Source: Cribrihabitans marinus
Lineage (GTDB): Bacteria; Pseudomonadota; Alphaproteobacteria; Rhodobacterales; Rhodobacteraceae
DNA: 64,000 nucleotides
Reading direction: 5' to 3'
Assembly (NCBI RefSeq): GCF_900109035.1
Contig: NZ_FNYD01000001.1
Coordinates: forward strand, 434,001-498,000
The notes beneath the pieces were generated by a model, which did no database searches, was not told the origin of the DNA, and saw nothing but the letters and a program-made list of their open reading frames with translations. The stretch's first letter is position 1. Every line of letters begins with the position of its first letter. Positions 17,737 to 26,423 of the stretch are shown here, one piece after another. Made by a program: the position numbers and the translations under genes.

Positions 17737-19338
17737 TCAGAAGGACGCGGCGAACCCGGTCGCGTCAATCTCGATCATGCGCGGTCCATCGGGCGGCGCA
17801 TCCGCGCGCAGGGCGGCGGCAAAGGCTTCCGGGTCGGCCTCGATCCGGGTGAACAACATCCGGCAAGCCTTTGCAATGGCTTGAAAATCCGGCGGCTCCG
17901 GATCGCAGCCCACTACCGCCACACCGGCATCGCGCATCGACGTCTCGATCTCGCCATAGCCACGGTTGTTCCAGATCACGAAGGTGATCGGCAGCCGCTC
18001 CTGCACCGCGACCATCAGTTCGGGCAAGGTGAATTGCGCGCCGCCATCGCCGGCGAGGCACAGCACCGGCGTCTCCGGTGCGCCCAGCGCTGCACCGATG
18101 GCCGCGGGAATGGCATAGCCCAGGGCACCAAAGCCGGTGGCGGAATTGAACCAGCCGCCGGGCCGGTCGTGATCGTGGTAGAGGTTGCCCGCATAGGTCA
18201 GCTGCGTCGAGTCGCCCACCATCACCGCGCCGGGCATGGCCTCTCGCGCGGCCGCAAGGTGCCGGCACAGAGCGCGCATCGCGGGTCCGATCTCCTGCCA
18301 GGCGCCGGCGCGGGCCGCTTCGGCCCGGCCCGGCCCGTCGTCCGTGTCGGCCGTCCCGTCGCCCAGGTCAGCACGCAGCGCCGTCAGGACGGAACCCGCA
18401 TCGGCGCGTATCGCAAGTTCCGCCGGGTGGCGCGCCAGCTGCGCGGCGCTCAGGTCGACGCGCAGCAGTGCCGGCAGGTCCGGCAACCCGCCGAGGCCAT
18501 ACATGTCATAATCGGTCGGGCCCAGCTCGGTGCCCAGCGCCAGAACCAAATCCGCGCCTTCGATCAGGTCGCGCACCGCACGCAGGCTTGGGCTGGCCGG
18601 CACGCCGAGCGGATGGGCATGCATCAGGCCGCGCGCGTTGACCGTCTGCACCACCGGCGCATCGCAGCGCTCGGCCACGGCTCGCAGCGCATCGCCGGCG
18701 CGCCGCACGCCGCCCCCGGCCAGGATCACCGGGCGCCGGGCGCGCTTGAGCCGCGCCGCGATATCCGCCACATCCGACGGATCGGGCCCAGACGCGCCGG
18801 CGGCCGGTGCGGGATCGGTTGGCGTTGCAAGCGGCAGCGGCGCGACATCCAGAGGGATCTCGACATGCACCGGGCCGGGCCGCTCGGATGCAAAGAGATC
18901 AAACGCTGCATCCAGCGCCGGCGCCAACGCCTCGGCCCGGTCGACCTGCAGGGCCCGCAGCGCGACACCGGCGGACAGGCCCAGCTGGTCGGGCAACTCG
19001 TGCAGATGCCCCAACCCCTTGCCCAGGCTCGCGCGCGCATTGACGCCCGATAGCACCAGCATCGGCACGCTGTCGGCGCGGGCCTGGGCCATCGGCGTCA
19101 GAGTATTGGTCAGCCCCGGCCCGGTGATGACCAGCGCCACGCCCGGCCGACCGGTGACGCGGGCATAGCCGTCGGCCATGAACCCGGCCCCTTGCTCGTG
19201 GCGCGGCGTGACATGGCGGATGCCCGAGGCCGCCAGCCCGCGATAGAGCTCGATCGTGTGCACCCCGGGGATGCCAAAGACCAGATCGACGCCGCGCGCG
19301 CGCAACGCCTGAACCAGCCCCTCGCCGATACGGGTCAT
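17737..19338 (-). CDS. aruI: Thiamine-diphosphate-dependent 2-oxoacid decarboxylase, AruI-like
   Basis: A 533-residue member of the acetolactate-synthase superfamily. The N-terminal FGIPGVHTIELYRGL, RHEQGAGFMADGYAR (catalytic Glu48) and a C-terminal ThDP motif GDGGAQ...WNNRGYG are visible. The HTIELYRG pattern and pairing with an AruH-like transaminase point to 5-guanidino-2-oxopentanoate decarboxylase (AruI), which makes 4-guanidinobutyraldehyde in the arginine transaminase pathway. It starts within the transaminase stop (ATGA, 19335-19338). A different branched 2-oxoacid substrate is possible. Confidence 0.75.
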   Translation of the reverse strand: MTRIGEGLVQALRARGVDLVFGIPGVHTIELYRGLAASGIRHVTPRHEQGAGFMADGYARVTGRPGVALVITGPGLTNTLTPMAQARADSVPMLVLSGVNARASLGKGLGHLHELPDQLGLSAGVALRALQVDRAEALAPALDAAFDLFASERPGPVHVEIPLDVAPLPLATPTDPAPAAGASGPDPSDVADIAARLKRARRPVILAGGGVRRAGDALRAVAERCDAPVVQTVNARGLMHAHPLGVPASPSLRAVRDLIEGADLVLALGTELGPTDYDMYGLGGLPDLPALLRVDLSAAQLARHPAELAIRADAGSVLTALRADLGDGTADTDDGPGRAEAARAGAWQEIGPAMRALCRHLAAAREAMPGAVMVGDSTQLTYAGNLYHDHDRPGGWFNSATGFGALGYAIPAAIGAALGAPETPVLCLAGDGGAQFTLPELMVAVQERLPITFVIWNNRGYGEIETSMRDAGVAVVGCDPEPPDFQAIAKACRMLFTRIEADPEAFAAALRADAPPDGPRMIEIDATGFAASF

Positions 19339-20521
19339 GCCGCGTCCTCCTTCAACTGGTTGAGATGGGTTGTGATGCGGTTGCAGGCCTCGTCCAGCCG
19401 GGCGTCCTCCACGGTCAGCGCCACGCGCACCCAGTCCCGCATGGTCTGGCCGAACGAAGAGCCGGGCATCACCGCAACGCCGCCACGGGCCAGCAGGTCG
19501 CGCGCATAGGCCGCGCCGGTCAACCCGGTCGCGGCGACATTGACCATGGCGAACATCCCCGCCTCGGGCATCTTCACGACCAGGTCGGTCTCAGTGTCAA
19601 GCCGCCGTTGCAAAAGGGCGGCCCGGGCGGCGAAGCGTGTGCGCATGCCCGCGGCCACGGGCGAGCCGTCGCGCACCGCCCGCTCGGTCATGTCGGCGAT
19701 GAAGGGCTGGTTTCCGAACAGCATCGTCTCGGACAGCGGCAGCGCGGCCGCAGCAAACGCCTCAGGGCCGATGCACCAGCCGCTGCGGAACCCAGGCGCG
19801 GCATGGCTCTTGGAGATCGACGAGGCCACCACGACCCGCTCGGCCAAGTCCTCAAAGGCCAGGGGCGAGACGAAGGTGGCGCCATCGAACACAAGGTCCT
19901 CATAAACCTCGTCCGAGACGATCCACAGGTCATGTTCCCGGGCCAATGCGCCGATGGCGGCGATGTCCTCTGCGGTCAGGATCGCGCCGGTCGGGTTGTG
20001 CGGCGTGTTGAGCAGGATCGCCCGGCTGCGCGGCGTGATCCGCGCGGCGATATCCTCGGCCTGCAGGCGGAACCCGTCCTCGGGGCGCAGGGGCACTGGC
20101 ACCATCGCGGCGCCGCTGGCCCGGATCACGCCCTCATAGGTGGCATAGAGCGGATCGCCCACCAGCACCTCGCATCCCGGCTCGGCGATGGCCATGAACG
20201 TGGCATAGAGCGCGGTCTGCGTGCCGGGAAGCAGATCACCTGGTCGGCCCCGATGGCGCGGCCGGTACTGCGGGCGTAGCGGTCGGCCAGCGCCGCGCGC
20301 AGGCCCGGCTCGCCGCGCCCGTCGGAATAGCCGGTGCGCCCGGCGCGCATCGCGGCGGCGGCCGCGTCGGTCAGGGAGTGCGGCGTCGGCACGTCGGGCT
20401 CACCGATGGTCAGCTCGATGATGTCCTCGCCCCGGGCCGCGCGAGCGCGCGCCTCGGCATGGACCTCCCATTTCTCGCCGCCCAGACCGGCCAGGCGTTC
20501 GGTGATCGATGCGTATCTCAT
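19335..20521 (-). pseudogene. aruH: AruH-like arginine:pyruvate transaminase, frameshifted
   Basis: A class I/II PLP aminotransferase in two frames. The first part runs MRYASITERLAGLGGEKWEV to VICFP (about residue 98), and the second resumes at TALYATFMAIAEPGCEVLV and continues to the end. The lysine motif is SSISKSHAAPGFRSGW. The N-terminus and order match Pseudomonas AruH. Length with one added base would be 1188 bases (395 residues), a normal size. The break is at 20226-20228, where the coding strand reads TTCCCGGCACG and TTCCCCGGCACG would restore the frame. Either a real lesion or a missing base in the assembly. The aruI gene is translationally coupled. Confidence 0.8.
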
Positions 20522-20575
20522 GACATCTCCATCGCCTTGTTCCCGACCGGCCGTGCCGACCACGGCAGCAGGTTG

Positions 20576-21241
20576 TCAGACCGACGCCGGTGCGACCAGC
20601 CCGGCCAGATCCCCGAAGTGGTCGAACACCGCGTGATGCGGCAGGTCTGTCACCGGTCCCTTGCGGTAGCCGCCCGAGAACAGCAGGAACGGCACCCCCG
20701 CGCGTTGCGCACATTCGGCATCCACCTCGCTGTCGCCAACGAAAAGCCCGGTTTCGTGGCCCAGCAACGCAAAGGTGTGCCGCAGCGGCGCTGGGTCGGG
20801 CTTGCGCCGGGACAGGCTGTCGCCGCCCACAACCGCGGCGATATGCGTGCCCAGGCCCAGGAGCGACAGCACCCTTCGCGCCGGCGCCTCGGGCTTGTTG
20901 GTGCAGACCGCCAAGGGATGACCCCGCGCCGCAAGCGTCTCCAGCATCTCGGGTACGCCGGGATAGGGCCGCGTCAGGTCCGCCGGGGCGCGATTGTAAT
21001 GCTCCAGCATTGCCGCAACCATGTCGTCATGTCGCCCGGGATCCAGGTCCAGGTGCTCGATGACACGATCGACCAGCGACGGCACGCCCCTGCCGACGAA
21101 TGAGCCGACGGTCGCAAGCGTCAGCGGCGCCTGCCCGATCCCGTCCAGCATCCGGTTGACCGCGGCGTGGATATCCGGCGCGCTGTGGACCAGCGTGCCG
21201 TCCAGGTCGAATACGACCGGCGTCACGAGGCGGGTTTCCAC
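20576..21241 (-). CDS. gph: HAD-family phosphoglycolate phosphatase-like protein
   Basis: A 221-residue HAD hydrolase with motif I VVFDLDGTLVHS (catalytic Asp12 and Asp14), motif II VCTNKP, motif III Lys in RRKPDPAPL and motif IV VGDSEVDAECA. The cap domain and length fit phosphoglycolate phosphatase, which removes phosphate from 2-phosphoglycolate; other phosphate esters are possible. It starts 19 bases inside the end of the thioredoxin-like gene and lies 54 bases before aruH. Confidence 0.85.
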   Translation of the reverse strand: METRLVTPVVFDLDGTLVHSAPDIHAAVNRMLDGIGQAPLTLATVGSFVGRGVPSLVDRVIEHLDLDPGRHDDMVAAMLEHYNRAPADLTRPYPGVPEMLETLAARGHPLAVCTNKPEAPARRVLSLLGLGTHIAAVVGGDSLSRRKPDPAPLRHTFALLGHETGLFVGDSEVDAECAQRAGVPFLLFSGGYRKGPVTDLPHHAVFDHFGDLAGLVAPASV

Positions 21242-21780
21242 TTGATCGAACAGCCCATCGACGGGATCTGGTCGCGCGGGCCCTGTCCGGTCTCGGCCAC
21301 CTGTTTCATCGCCTCATAGAGGTCGCGGCGCGCGTCCCCCGGCCCGGCCGCGCGGCCCGAGGCATCCAGGCGGCCGCGATACTGCAACTCCAGATCCGCG
21401 TTGAATCCGAAGAAGTCCGGCGTGCAGTCCGCGTCATAGGCCCGTGCCACCGATTGCTCGGCATCGTGCAGATAGGGAAAGGGGAAGTCCCGCACCCGCG
21501 CCATCTCGGCCATCGCCCCGAACCCGTCCTCGGGATAGGCCTGCGCGTCGTTGGAACAGATAGCGGCAACGCCCACCCCCAACGCCTGCAGGTCGCGCGC
21601 GTCGCGCAGGATCCGGTCGAGCACCGCCAGCACATAGGGGCAGTGGTTGCAGATGAACATGATCAGCGTGCCCTTCGGCCCGGCGACCTGGCCCAGCCGA
21701 TAAGTCTGGCCATCAGTGGCCGGAAGGATGAAATCAGGCGCCTTCCAGCCGAATGCGCAAACAGGTGTCGATACCGCCAT
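21223..21780 (-). CDS. Thioredoxin-like peroxiredoxin/redoxin-family protein
   Basis: A 185-residue thioredoxin-fold protein. APDFILPATDGQTYRLGQVAG is the AhpC/TSA-type opening, and the active-site pair is Cys44-Asn-His-Cys47 (MFICNHCPYV). CTPDFFGFNADLELQYRGRLD is the cis-proline region. There is no signal peptide. The ATG at 21780 gives MAVSTPVCAFG. It overlaps the phosphatase start by 19 bases and is the first gene of the leftward set. It may act as a cytosolic thiol oxidoreductase; partner unknown. Confidence 0.8.
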   Translation of the reverse strand: MAVSTPVCAFGWKAPDFILPATDGQTYRLGQVAGPKGTLIMFICNHCPYVLAVLDRILRDARDLQALGVGVAAICSNDAQAYPEDGFGAMAEMARVRDFPFPYLHDAEQSVARAYDADCTPDFFGFNADLELQYRGRLDASGRAAGPGDARRDLYEAMKQVAETGQGPRDQIPSMGCSIKWKPAS

Positions 21781-21871
21781 GTCGCCTCCATTCTTCCTGC
21801 CGCCCGGATCGGCCATGGCGATCTGCGGCCTTCCCGCACATGCAACCACCCCGCCCCGCCGGGCGCAAACG

Positions 21872-21901
21872 AAAAAAAACGGAGGCCCGGGTGGGCCTCC
21901 G
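21872..21901 (-). terminator. Rho-independent terminator after the ectoine operon
   Basis: On the minus strand CGGAGGCCC and GGGCCTCCG form a stem around ACCC, followed by eight T. It stands 30 bases after the ask stop and ends the ectABC-ask transcript. Confidence 0.88.
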
Positions 21902-21931
21902 TCCGATGTCGCGACTTGTCCGATGTCCGGT

Positions 21932-23365
21932 TCAGGCAGCCTCGGCCTGCTGCAGAGCCTCGGGCTCAAAAAAAACGTCGTGCAGCGCCTTGACGCCCGT
22001 GTCCAGATCGTCGCGGGCGATCACGAATTGCACGTCCACGTTTCGCGGTGTCTGGTGCGCCGCGATGACCTTGACCTTCTGGTCCTGCAGCGCCTGCAGA
22101 CCGGTGCACAGGACATCAATGCCCGACAGGTCGCGGCCGATGGCCGACACGATGCCCAGCGACTGCATGGTCACGGTGGCCGAGGGATAGAGCTGGTGCA
22201 GATCCCGCTCGACCCGGCGCACCGATTTCAGCGAGGCCTCGACATAATGCGTGATCGTGTTGGCGTTCGAGGTCTTGGACACGATGCGCACGTTGTGGCG
22301 GCGCAGCGCCTCCAGGATGGCGGTGTCGTACCCCTTGACCCCGACCATGTCCTGTTCGAACAGCTCCAGTGCCACGACACCCAGCCCGGTCAGGATCTCG
22401 ACCGACGGCCCGCTGGCCGGTCCGTCGTCGATCAGCGTGCCGGGATCGTCGGGCTCGAACGCGTTGGTCACGCGCAGCGGGATGTCCGACTGGCGCAGGG
22501 TCTTGGCCGCCTTGGGGTGGATCGCCTCCATCCCCATGTTCGACAGCTGGTCTGCCACGTCATAGTTGGTGTGCCCCAGCTTGCGCACATTCTCGGCGCC
22601 GACCAGCTTGGGATCGGCCGAGGAGAGGTGGAACTCCTTGTGGATGATCGCCTCGGACGCGCCGGTATGGGCGGCGATGTTCGAGAACGTGACCTCGGAG
22701 TAGCCGCGGTCGAACTCGCGCATCAGCCCGTCGCGGCACTGCGCATAGCCGGTGACGATGGGCATCTCGACGCTCAGGTCGATGCCCTTGAGACCGGCTG
22801 TGATGCGGTCCTGCAGGGTATAGTCCCCCTCGTCGCGCCAACCGCTGAGGTCGACGAACCGGGCGTCGATCCCGGCACGCTGCAGCATCAGCGCGGTCAC
22901 GAAGGCGGAATGCGCCTCGCCCAGGCCGGACAGCAGCTCGCGGATCACCATCATCTGGCTGGACAACCGGAAATGGCCATAGGAACACAGGCGCCGCAGG
23001 TCGAACAGGCAGCTGCGCGCCCCCTCGGTCCGCTCGCGCACGAATTCGTCGGCCATCGCCAGGTCGCCATCATGGTCGAGCACCTCGCCATGGGCCTTGC
23101 GCATGGCTTCGGCCACGCCGGTCAAGGCGTCCAGCCAGCCGTGGTCGTCGTCGCTGTTGGAGAACAGGCCGAAGACGCCGGGCGTGCCGGATTTCTTGTG
23201 CTCGAGCAGCAGGTCGGTGATGCCGCCGAAGGCCGAGACCACGAAGATCCGGCCATAGACATCCGCGCCTTCACGACCGCCGAGGAACAGCGTGTCGCGC
23301 AGGTCGCGGATCCGGCTCATCGATGTTCCGCCGATCTTCTCGACGGTGTGTTTTGGAAACGTCAC
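21932..23365 (-). CDS. ask: Ectoine-operon aspartokinase
   Basis: Phosphorylates aspartate to feed aspartate semialdehyde into ectoine synthesis. The 477-residue protein begins with the kinase motif HTVEKIGGTSMSR. It has core sequences VTGYAQCRDGLMREFDRGYSEVTFS (split here as the family's substrate site) and two C-terminal ACT domains. It lacks the standard KFGGTSV of housekeeping aspartokinase, and its KIGGTSM is typical of Ask_Ect. The best start is GTG at 23365. It is the last gene of the operon, 46 bases after ectC. A specialised kinase of this type avoids threonine/lysine feedback in other bacteria. Confidence 0.9.
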   Translation of the reverse strand: MTFPKHTVEKIGGTSMSRIRDLRDTLFLGGREGADVYGRIFVVSAFGGITDLLLEHKKSGTPGVFGLFSNSDDDHGWLDALTGVAEAMRKAHGEVLDHDGDLAMADEFVRERTEGARSCLFDLRRLCSYGHFRLSSQMMVIRELLSGLGEAHSAFVTALMLQRAGIDARFVDLSGWRDEGDYTLQDRITAGLKGIDLSVEMPIVTGYAQCRDGLMREFDRGYSEVTFSNIAAHTGASEAIIHKEFHLSSADPKLVGAENVRKLGHTNYDVADQLSNMGMEAIHPKAAKTLRQSDIPLRVTNAFEPDDPGTLIDDGPASGPSVEILTGLGVVALELFEQDMVGVKGYDTAILEALRRHNVRIVSKTSNANTITHYVEASLKSVRRVERDLHQLYPSATVTMQSLGIVSAIGRDLSGIDVLCTGLQALQDQKVKVIAAHQTPRNVDVQFVIARDDLDTGVKALHDVFFEPEALQQAEAA

Positions 23366-23411
23366 GGTTTCACTTACCCGGCCATTGTCGCCGGGCCCTT
23401 CTATTTCGGTT

Positions 23412-23804
23412 TCAGCTGTCGGCAAGCGCGTAGGACCCGTCTTCCTGGTGGACCTCGTTGCCGGTCACCGGGGGGTTGAACACGCAGGCCATGACAAGCT
23501 CTTCGTCGGCGCGCAGGGTGTGGCGGTCGTGCTTGTCCAGCGCGTACATCACACCGGGTTCGATCGCATGGGTCTCGCCGGTGGCCAGATCGGTGATCGA
23601 GCCCTTGCCCTGCATGCAATAGACGCTTTCGAAGTGGTTCTTGTATTCGAACGTGTGCTCGGACCCTTCCTCGAGGAAGGTGATGTGGAACGAAAATCCC
23701 ATCTTGTCCTGCTCCAGCAGCATCCGCACCGATGTCCAGTTGGCGTCGGACACCACGCGGTCACGCTCGGTTTTGACGATCTTGTTGAAGTCTCTGACAA
23801 TCAT
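23412..23804 (-). CDS. ectC: L-ectoine synthase
   Basis: Cyclises N-gamma-acetyl-diaminobutyrate to ectoine. The 130-residue cupin has the expected start [10 protein letters not shown]. It also has metal ligands corresponding to the studied enzyme with a constant two-residue offset: Glu59 (FESVYC), Tyr87 (GVMYALD) and His95 (DRHTL). Length is typical (about 130). It lies three bases after the ectB stop. The cupin is cytoplasmic. Confidence 0.97.
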   Translation of the reverse strand: MIVRDFNKIVKTERDRVVSDANWTSVRMLLEQDKMGFSFHITFLEEGSEHTFEYKNHFESVYCMQGKGSITDLATGETHAIEPGVMYALDKHDRHTLRADEELVMACVFNPPVTGNEVHQEDGSYALADS

Positions 23805-23807
23805 GGT

Positions 23808-25103
23808 TCACTCCGCCGCCTGTTTGAGGCCGTGCGCCGCGTCGCGGGCGGCTTCGGTCAGGATCGAGAGGCCCTTGGCAAAGGTGTCCTGCGGGGTGGT
23901 GAGCGGCGCCAGGATCTTGACCACCTGGTCCTCGGAGCCCGAGGTCTCGACGATCAGCCCGTTCTGGAAGGCGCGCGCACAGATGTCCGAGGCCAGTTCG
24001 CCGGTGCCGACATCCACGCCCTGCATCAGGCCGCGGCCCTTGACATAGGCACCCGGCAGCATCGCGGCGATATCCGCGAGCGCGGTGGTCAGCATCAGCG
24101 CCTTGTCGGCCAGCTCGCGCTGGAAGGCGTCGTCGGACCAGAACTTCTCGATCGCCACGCGGGCGGTGACGAAGGCATGGGTGTTGCCACGGAACGTGCC
24201 GTTGTGCTCGGCCGGGCCGAACACGTCATGCTCGGGCTTGACCAGCACCAGCGCCATCGGCAGGCCGAAGCCGGACACCGATTTCGCCATCGTCACGATA
24301 TCGGGTTCCACGTCCATCTCCTCGAACGAGAAGAAGGTGCCGCAGCGGCCGCACCCGGCCTGGATGTCGTCGATGATCAGCAGCGCGCCATGCGCCCTGG
24401 CCATATCGGCGATGCGGCGCACCCATTCGGGGCTCGCGGCGTTCAGGCCGCCTTCGCCCTGCACGGTTTCGAGCAGGATCGCGGCGGGCGCATCGATACC
24501 GCCCGAGCTGTCTTCGAGCATCTGCTGCAGGAAGTCGGCGCTGTCGAAGCCGTTGTCGAAGAAGCCGTCATAGGGCATCCGCGTCACGTCGGGCAGGCTG
24601 GAGCCGCCGGCGGCGCGGTGATAGCCGTTGCCGGTGGCCGCAAGCGCGCCCAGCGTCATGCCGTGGAAGCCGTTGGTGAACGAGATGACATTGCTGCGCC
24701 CGGTGATCTTGCGCGCCAGCTTCAGCGCCGCTTCGACGGCATTGGCGCCGGTCGGGCCGGTGAACATGATCTTGTGATCCATGCCGCGCGGCTTGAGGAT
24801 GTGCTGCTCGAAGGCCGTCAGGAACGATGCCTTGGCATCCGAGTGGAAATCCAGGCCATGCGACAGACCGTCGGCGGCGATATGGGCGATCAGCGCCTCT
24901 TTCATGTCCGGGTCGTTATGGCCGTAATTCACCGACGAGCAGCCGGCGAGGAAGTCGATATAAGTGCGGCCCGCCTCGTCGGTCAGCTCGGAGCCCTGGG
25001 CGCGGGTGAAGACGGTGTCGAAGTTGCGGCAATAGCTGCGCACCTTCGACTCGCGTCGCTTGAAGATCGATTGCTTTTCAGTGCCAGTCTCGGCAAGGGT
25101 CAT
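23808..25103 (-). CDS. ectB: Diaminobutyrate--2-oxoglutarate transaminase
   Basis: Transfers an amino group from glutamate to aspartate semialdehyde, giving L-2,4-diaminobutyrate. The 431-residue class III aminotransferase has MFTGPTGANAVEAALKLA, LIIDDIQAGCGRCGTFFSFE and the PLP lysine in VTMAKSVSGFGLPMA. The ATG at 25103 (MTLAETGTEK) has AAGGATG upstream and is preferred to an in-frame start 48 bases upstream. Gene order ectA-ectB-ectC-ask is standard. Confidence 0.97.
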   Translation of the reverse strand: MTLAETGTEKQSIFKRRESKVRSYCRNFDTVFTRAQGSELTDEAGRTYIDFLAGCSSVNYGHNDPDMKEALIAHIAADGLSHGLDFHSDAKASFLTAFEQHILKPRGMDHKIMFTGPTGANAVEAALKLARKITGRSNVISFTNGFHGMTLGALAATGNGYHRAAGGSSLPDVTRMPYDGFFDNGFDSADFLQQMLEDSSGGIDAPAAILLETVQGEGGLNAASPEWVRRIADMARAHGALLIIDDIQAGCGRCGTFFSFEEMDVEPDIVTMAKSVSGFGLPMALVLVKPEHDVFGPAEHNGTFRGNTHAFVTARVAIEKFWSDDAFQRELADKALMLTTALADIAAMLPGAYVKGRGLMQGVDVGTGELASDICARAFQNGLIVETSGSEDQVVKILAPLTTPQDTFAKGLSILTEAARDAAHGLKQAAE

Positions 25104-25154
25104 GGGACATCCTTCGGGGTTGAATGGGTTCAGAACGGGCGGTCGCAGCATCGC

Positions 25155-25685
25155 TCAGGCGGCGCGGCGCGCCTCGGCGGCCAACTTGATCGTGACCATG
25201 TTCTCGGTTTCGTGACGGTCGCGGAAATGCAGCGCCTGCGTATAGTAGGGCTGGACATCCAGCTTCGTGCGCTGGGAGCGCGCGAAGCGGCGGAACAGCG
25301 ACCAGGACGCGTCGTTGTTGCTGGTGATCGTGGTCTGCATGCGGGTCACATCCGCACATTCGTCGCGCGACACCAGTTCGCGCAGCATGAGCGACCCCAG
25401 ACCGGTGCCGCGCGCGTCCTCGGACACCGCCACCTGCCAGACGAACACCGTCTCGGGATCGTCGGGAATGACATAGGCGGACACCCAGCCGGCGGTCTTG
25501 CCGTTCAGCTCGGCCAGAACGCAGGTGTCGCGGAAATGGTCGCACTGGACCAGGTTGCAATACATCGAGTTCTCGTCGAGCGGCTTGCATTCGCGCACCA
25601 GCTCCCAGATATCCGCACCATCCTTCGCGTCGGGTTTGCGAAGAACGGGAAAGGGTTTCCTGAACAGTTCAAGTGCGTGCTGCAT
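25155..25685 (-). CDS. ectA: L-2,4-diaminobutyrate N-gamma-acetyltransferase
   Basis: Acetylates diaminobutyrate with acetyl-CoA, the second committed step to ectoine. The 176-residue GNAT enzyme shows the acetyl-CoA loop VAVSEDARGTGLGSLML and the EctA core NSMYCNLVQCDHFRDTCVLAE. GAGGAGG precedes the ATG (25685). It is the first gene of the operon, facing ectR across 240 bases. Confidence 0.96.
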   Translation of the reverse strand: MQHALELFRKPFPVLRKPDAKDGADIWELVRECKPLDENSMYCNLVQCDHFRDTCVLAELNGKTAGWVSAYVIPDDPETVFVWQVAVSEDARGTGLGSLMLRELVSRDECADVTRMQTTITSNNDASWSLFRRFARSQRTKLDVQPYYTQALHFRDRHETENMVTIKLAAEARRAA

Positions 25686-25761
25686 GGCTGGTTTCGCCTC
25701 CTCATTTACTTCGGCAACCTAAATAACATTCACCCCAAGTTACTTCAACCTTCAAAGCATT

Positions 25762-25787
25762 TATTTGTGGCGCTTCGGCCGCAAATA
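25762..25787. promoter_or_regulatory. Imperfect palindrome in the ectA/ectR promoter region
   Basis: TATTTGTGGC (25762-25771) and GCCGCAAATA (25778-25787) are inverted with one mismatch around GCTTCG. The region 25686-25925 is markedly AT-richer than its surroundings and must hold both divergent promoters. MarR-type EctR dimers bind such symmetric sites, so this is a candidate operator (inference). Confidence 0.55.
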
Positions 25788-25925
25788 GCGCGTCTTGGCG
25801 CATTTATGGTGTATTCCAGCCAAGCAGACAAAGGGTTTTCTCAAAGCAAAGTCGTTCATCTTGACTTATTGAATTTTCGGCGATCTTCTGCCAACATCGG
25901 TCGATTTCAAAGGACAGGAGGCGAT

Positions 25926-26411
25926 ATGGACCGAGTCGACAGCAGCCTTGTCGCCCTGCGCCGAATCCTGCGCGCGACCGAGCTGTTCGGGCGCGAACTG
26001 GCGGAATCGGCCGGGTTGACCGCGGCCCAGTTCCGGGTGCTGCAGGTGGTGGCCGAGAAGGGCCAGACCACGGCCAAGGAGATCTCGCAACAGATGCGCG
26101 TGTCGCAGGCGACCGTCACGGCGCTGGTGGACAAGCTGGTGGGCCACGGGCTGGTTCAGCGCATCAAGTCGCTGACCGACCGCCGCCAGATCAACATCGT
26201 CATCACCGAGACCGGCCGCCGCACCATCGAATCCGCCCCCGACGCGCTGCAACAACGCTATGTGCGCGAATTCACCGCCCTGTCCGACTGGGAACAGTCC
26301 ATGATCGTGGCAGTGCTCGAGCGGGTGTCGGCGATGCTGGATGCCGAGGATCTGGATGTCGCGCCGGTGCTCGATGCCGGCGACCTCAGGCAACCGGGCG
26401 AGGCGGGCTGA
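25926..26411 (+). CDS. ectR: MarR-family regulator of ectoine synthesis
   Basis: A 161-residue MarR protein. The winged helix includes LTAAQFRVLQVVAEKGQTTAKE, ISQQMRVSQATVTALVDKL and the wing RIKSLTDRRQINIVITETG. It is divergent from ectABC-ask, the classic place of EctR, which represses ect transcription in methylotrophs and others. The ATG at 25926 has GGAGGCG upstream. The ligand or osmotic signal is not known. It ends 12 bases before the convergent dnaE stop. Confidence 0.85.
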   Translation: MDRVDSSLVALRRILRATELFGRELAESAGLTAAQFRVLQVVAEKGQTTAKEISQQMRVSQATVTALVDKLVGHGLVQRIKSLTDRRQINIVITETGRRTIESAPDALQQRYVREFTALSDWEQSMIVAVLERVSAMLDAEDLDVAPVLDAGDLRQPGEAG

Positions 26412-26423
26412 ACCGCACCGGCG

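Noticed and set aside
23292-25925. A long plus-strand frame running through ectC, ectB and ectA
   Set aside because: It is in-frame with ectR by chance. Only the part from 25926 is a gene; the rest is antisense to the ectoine genes.
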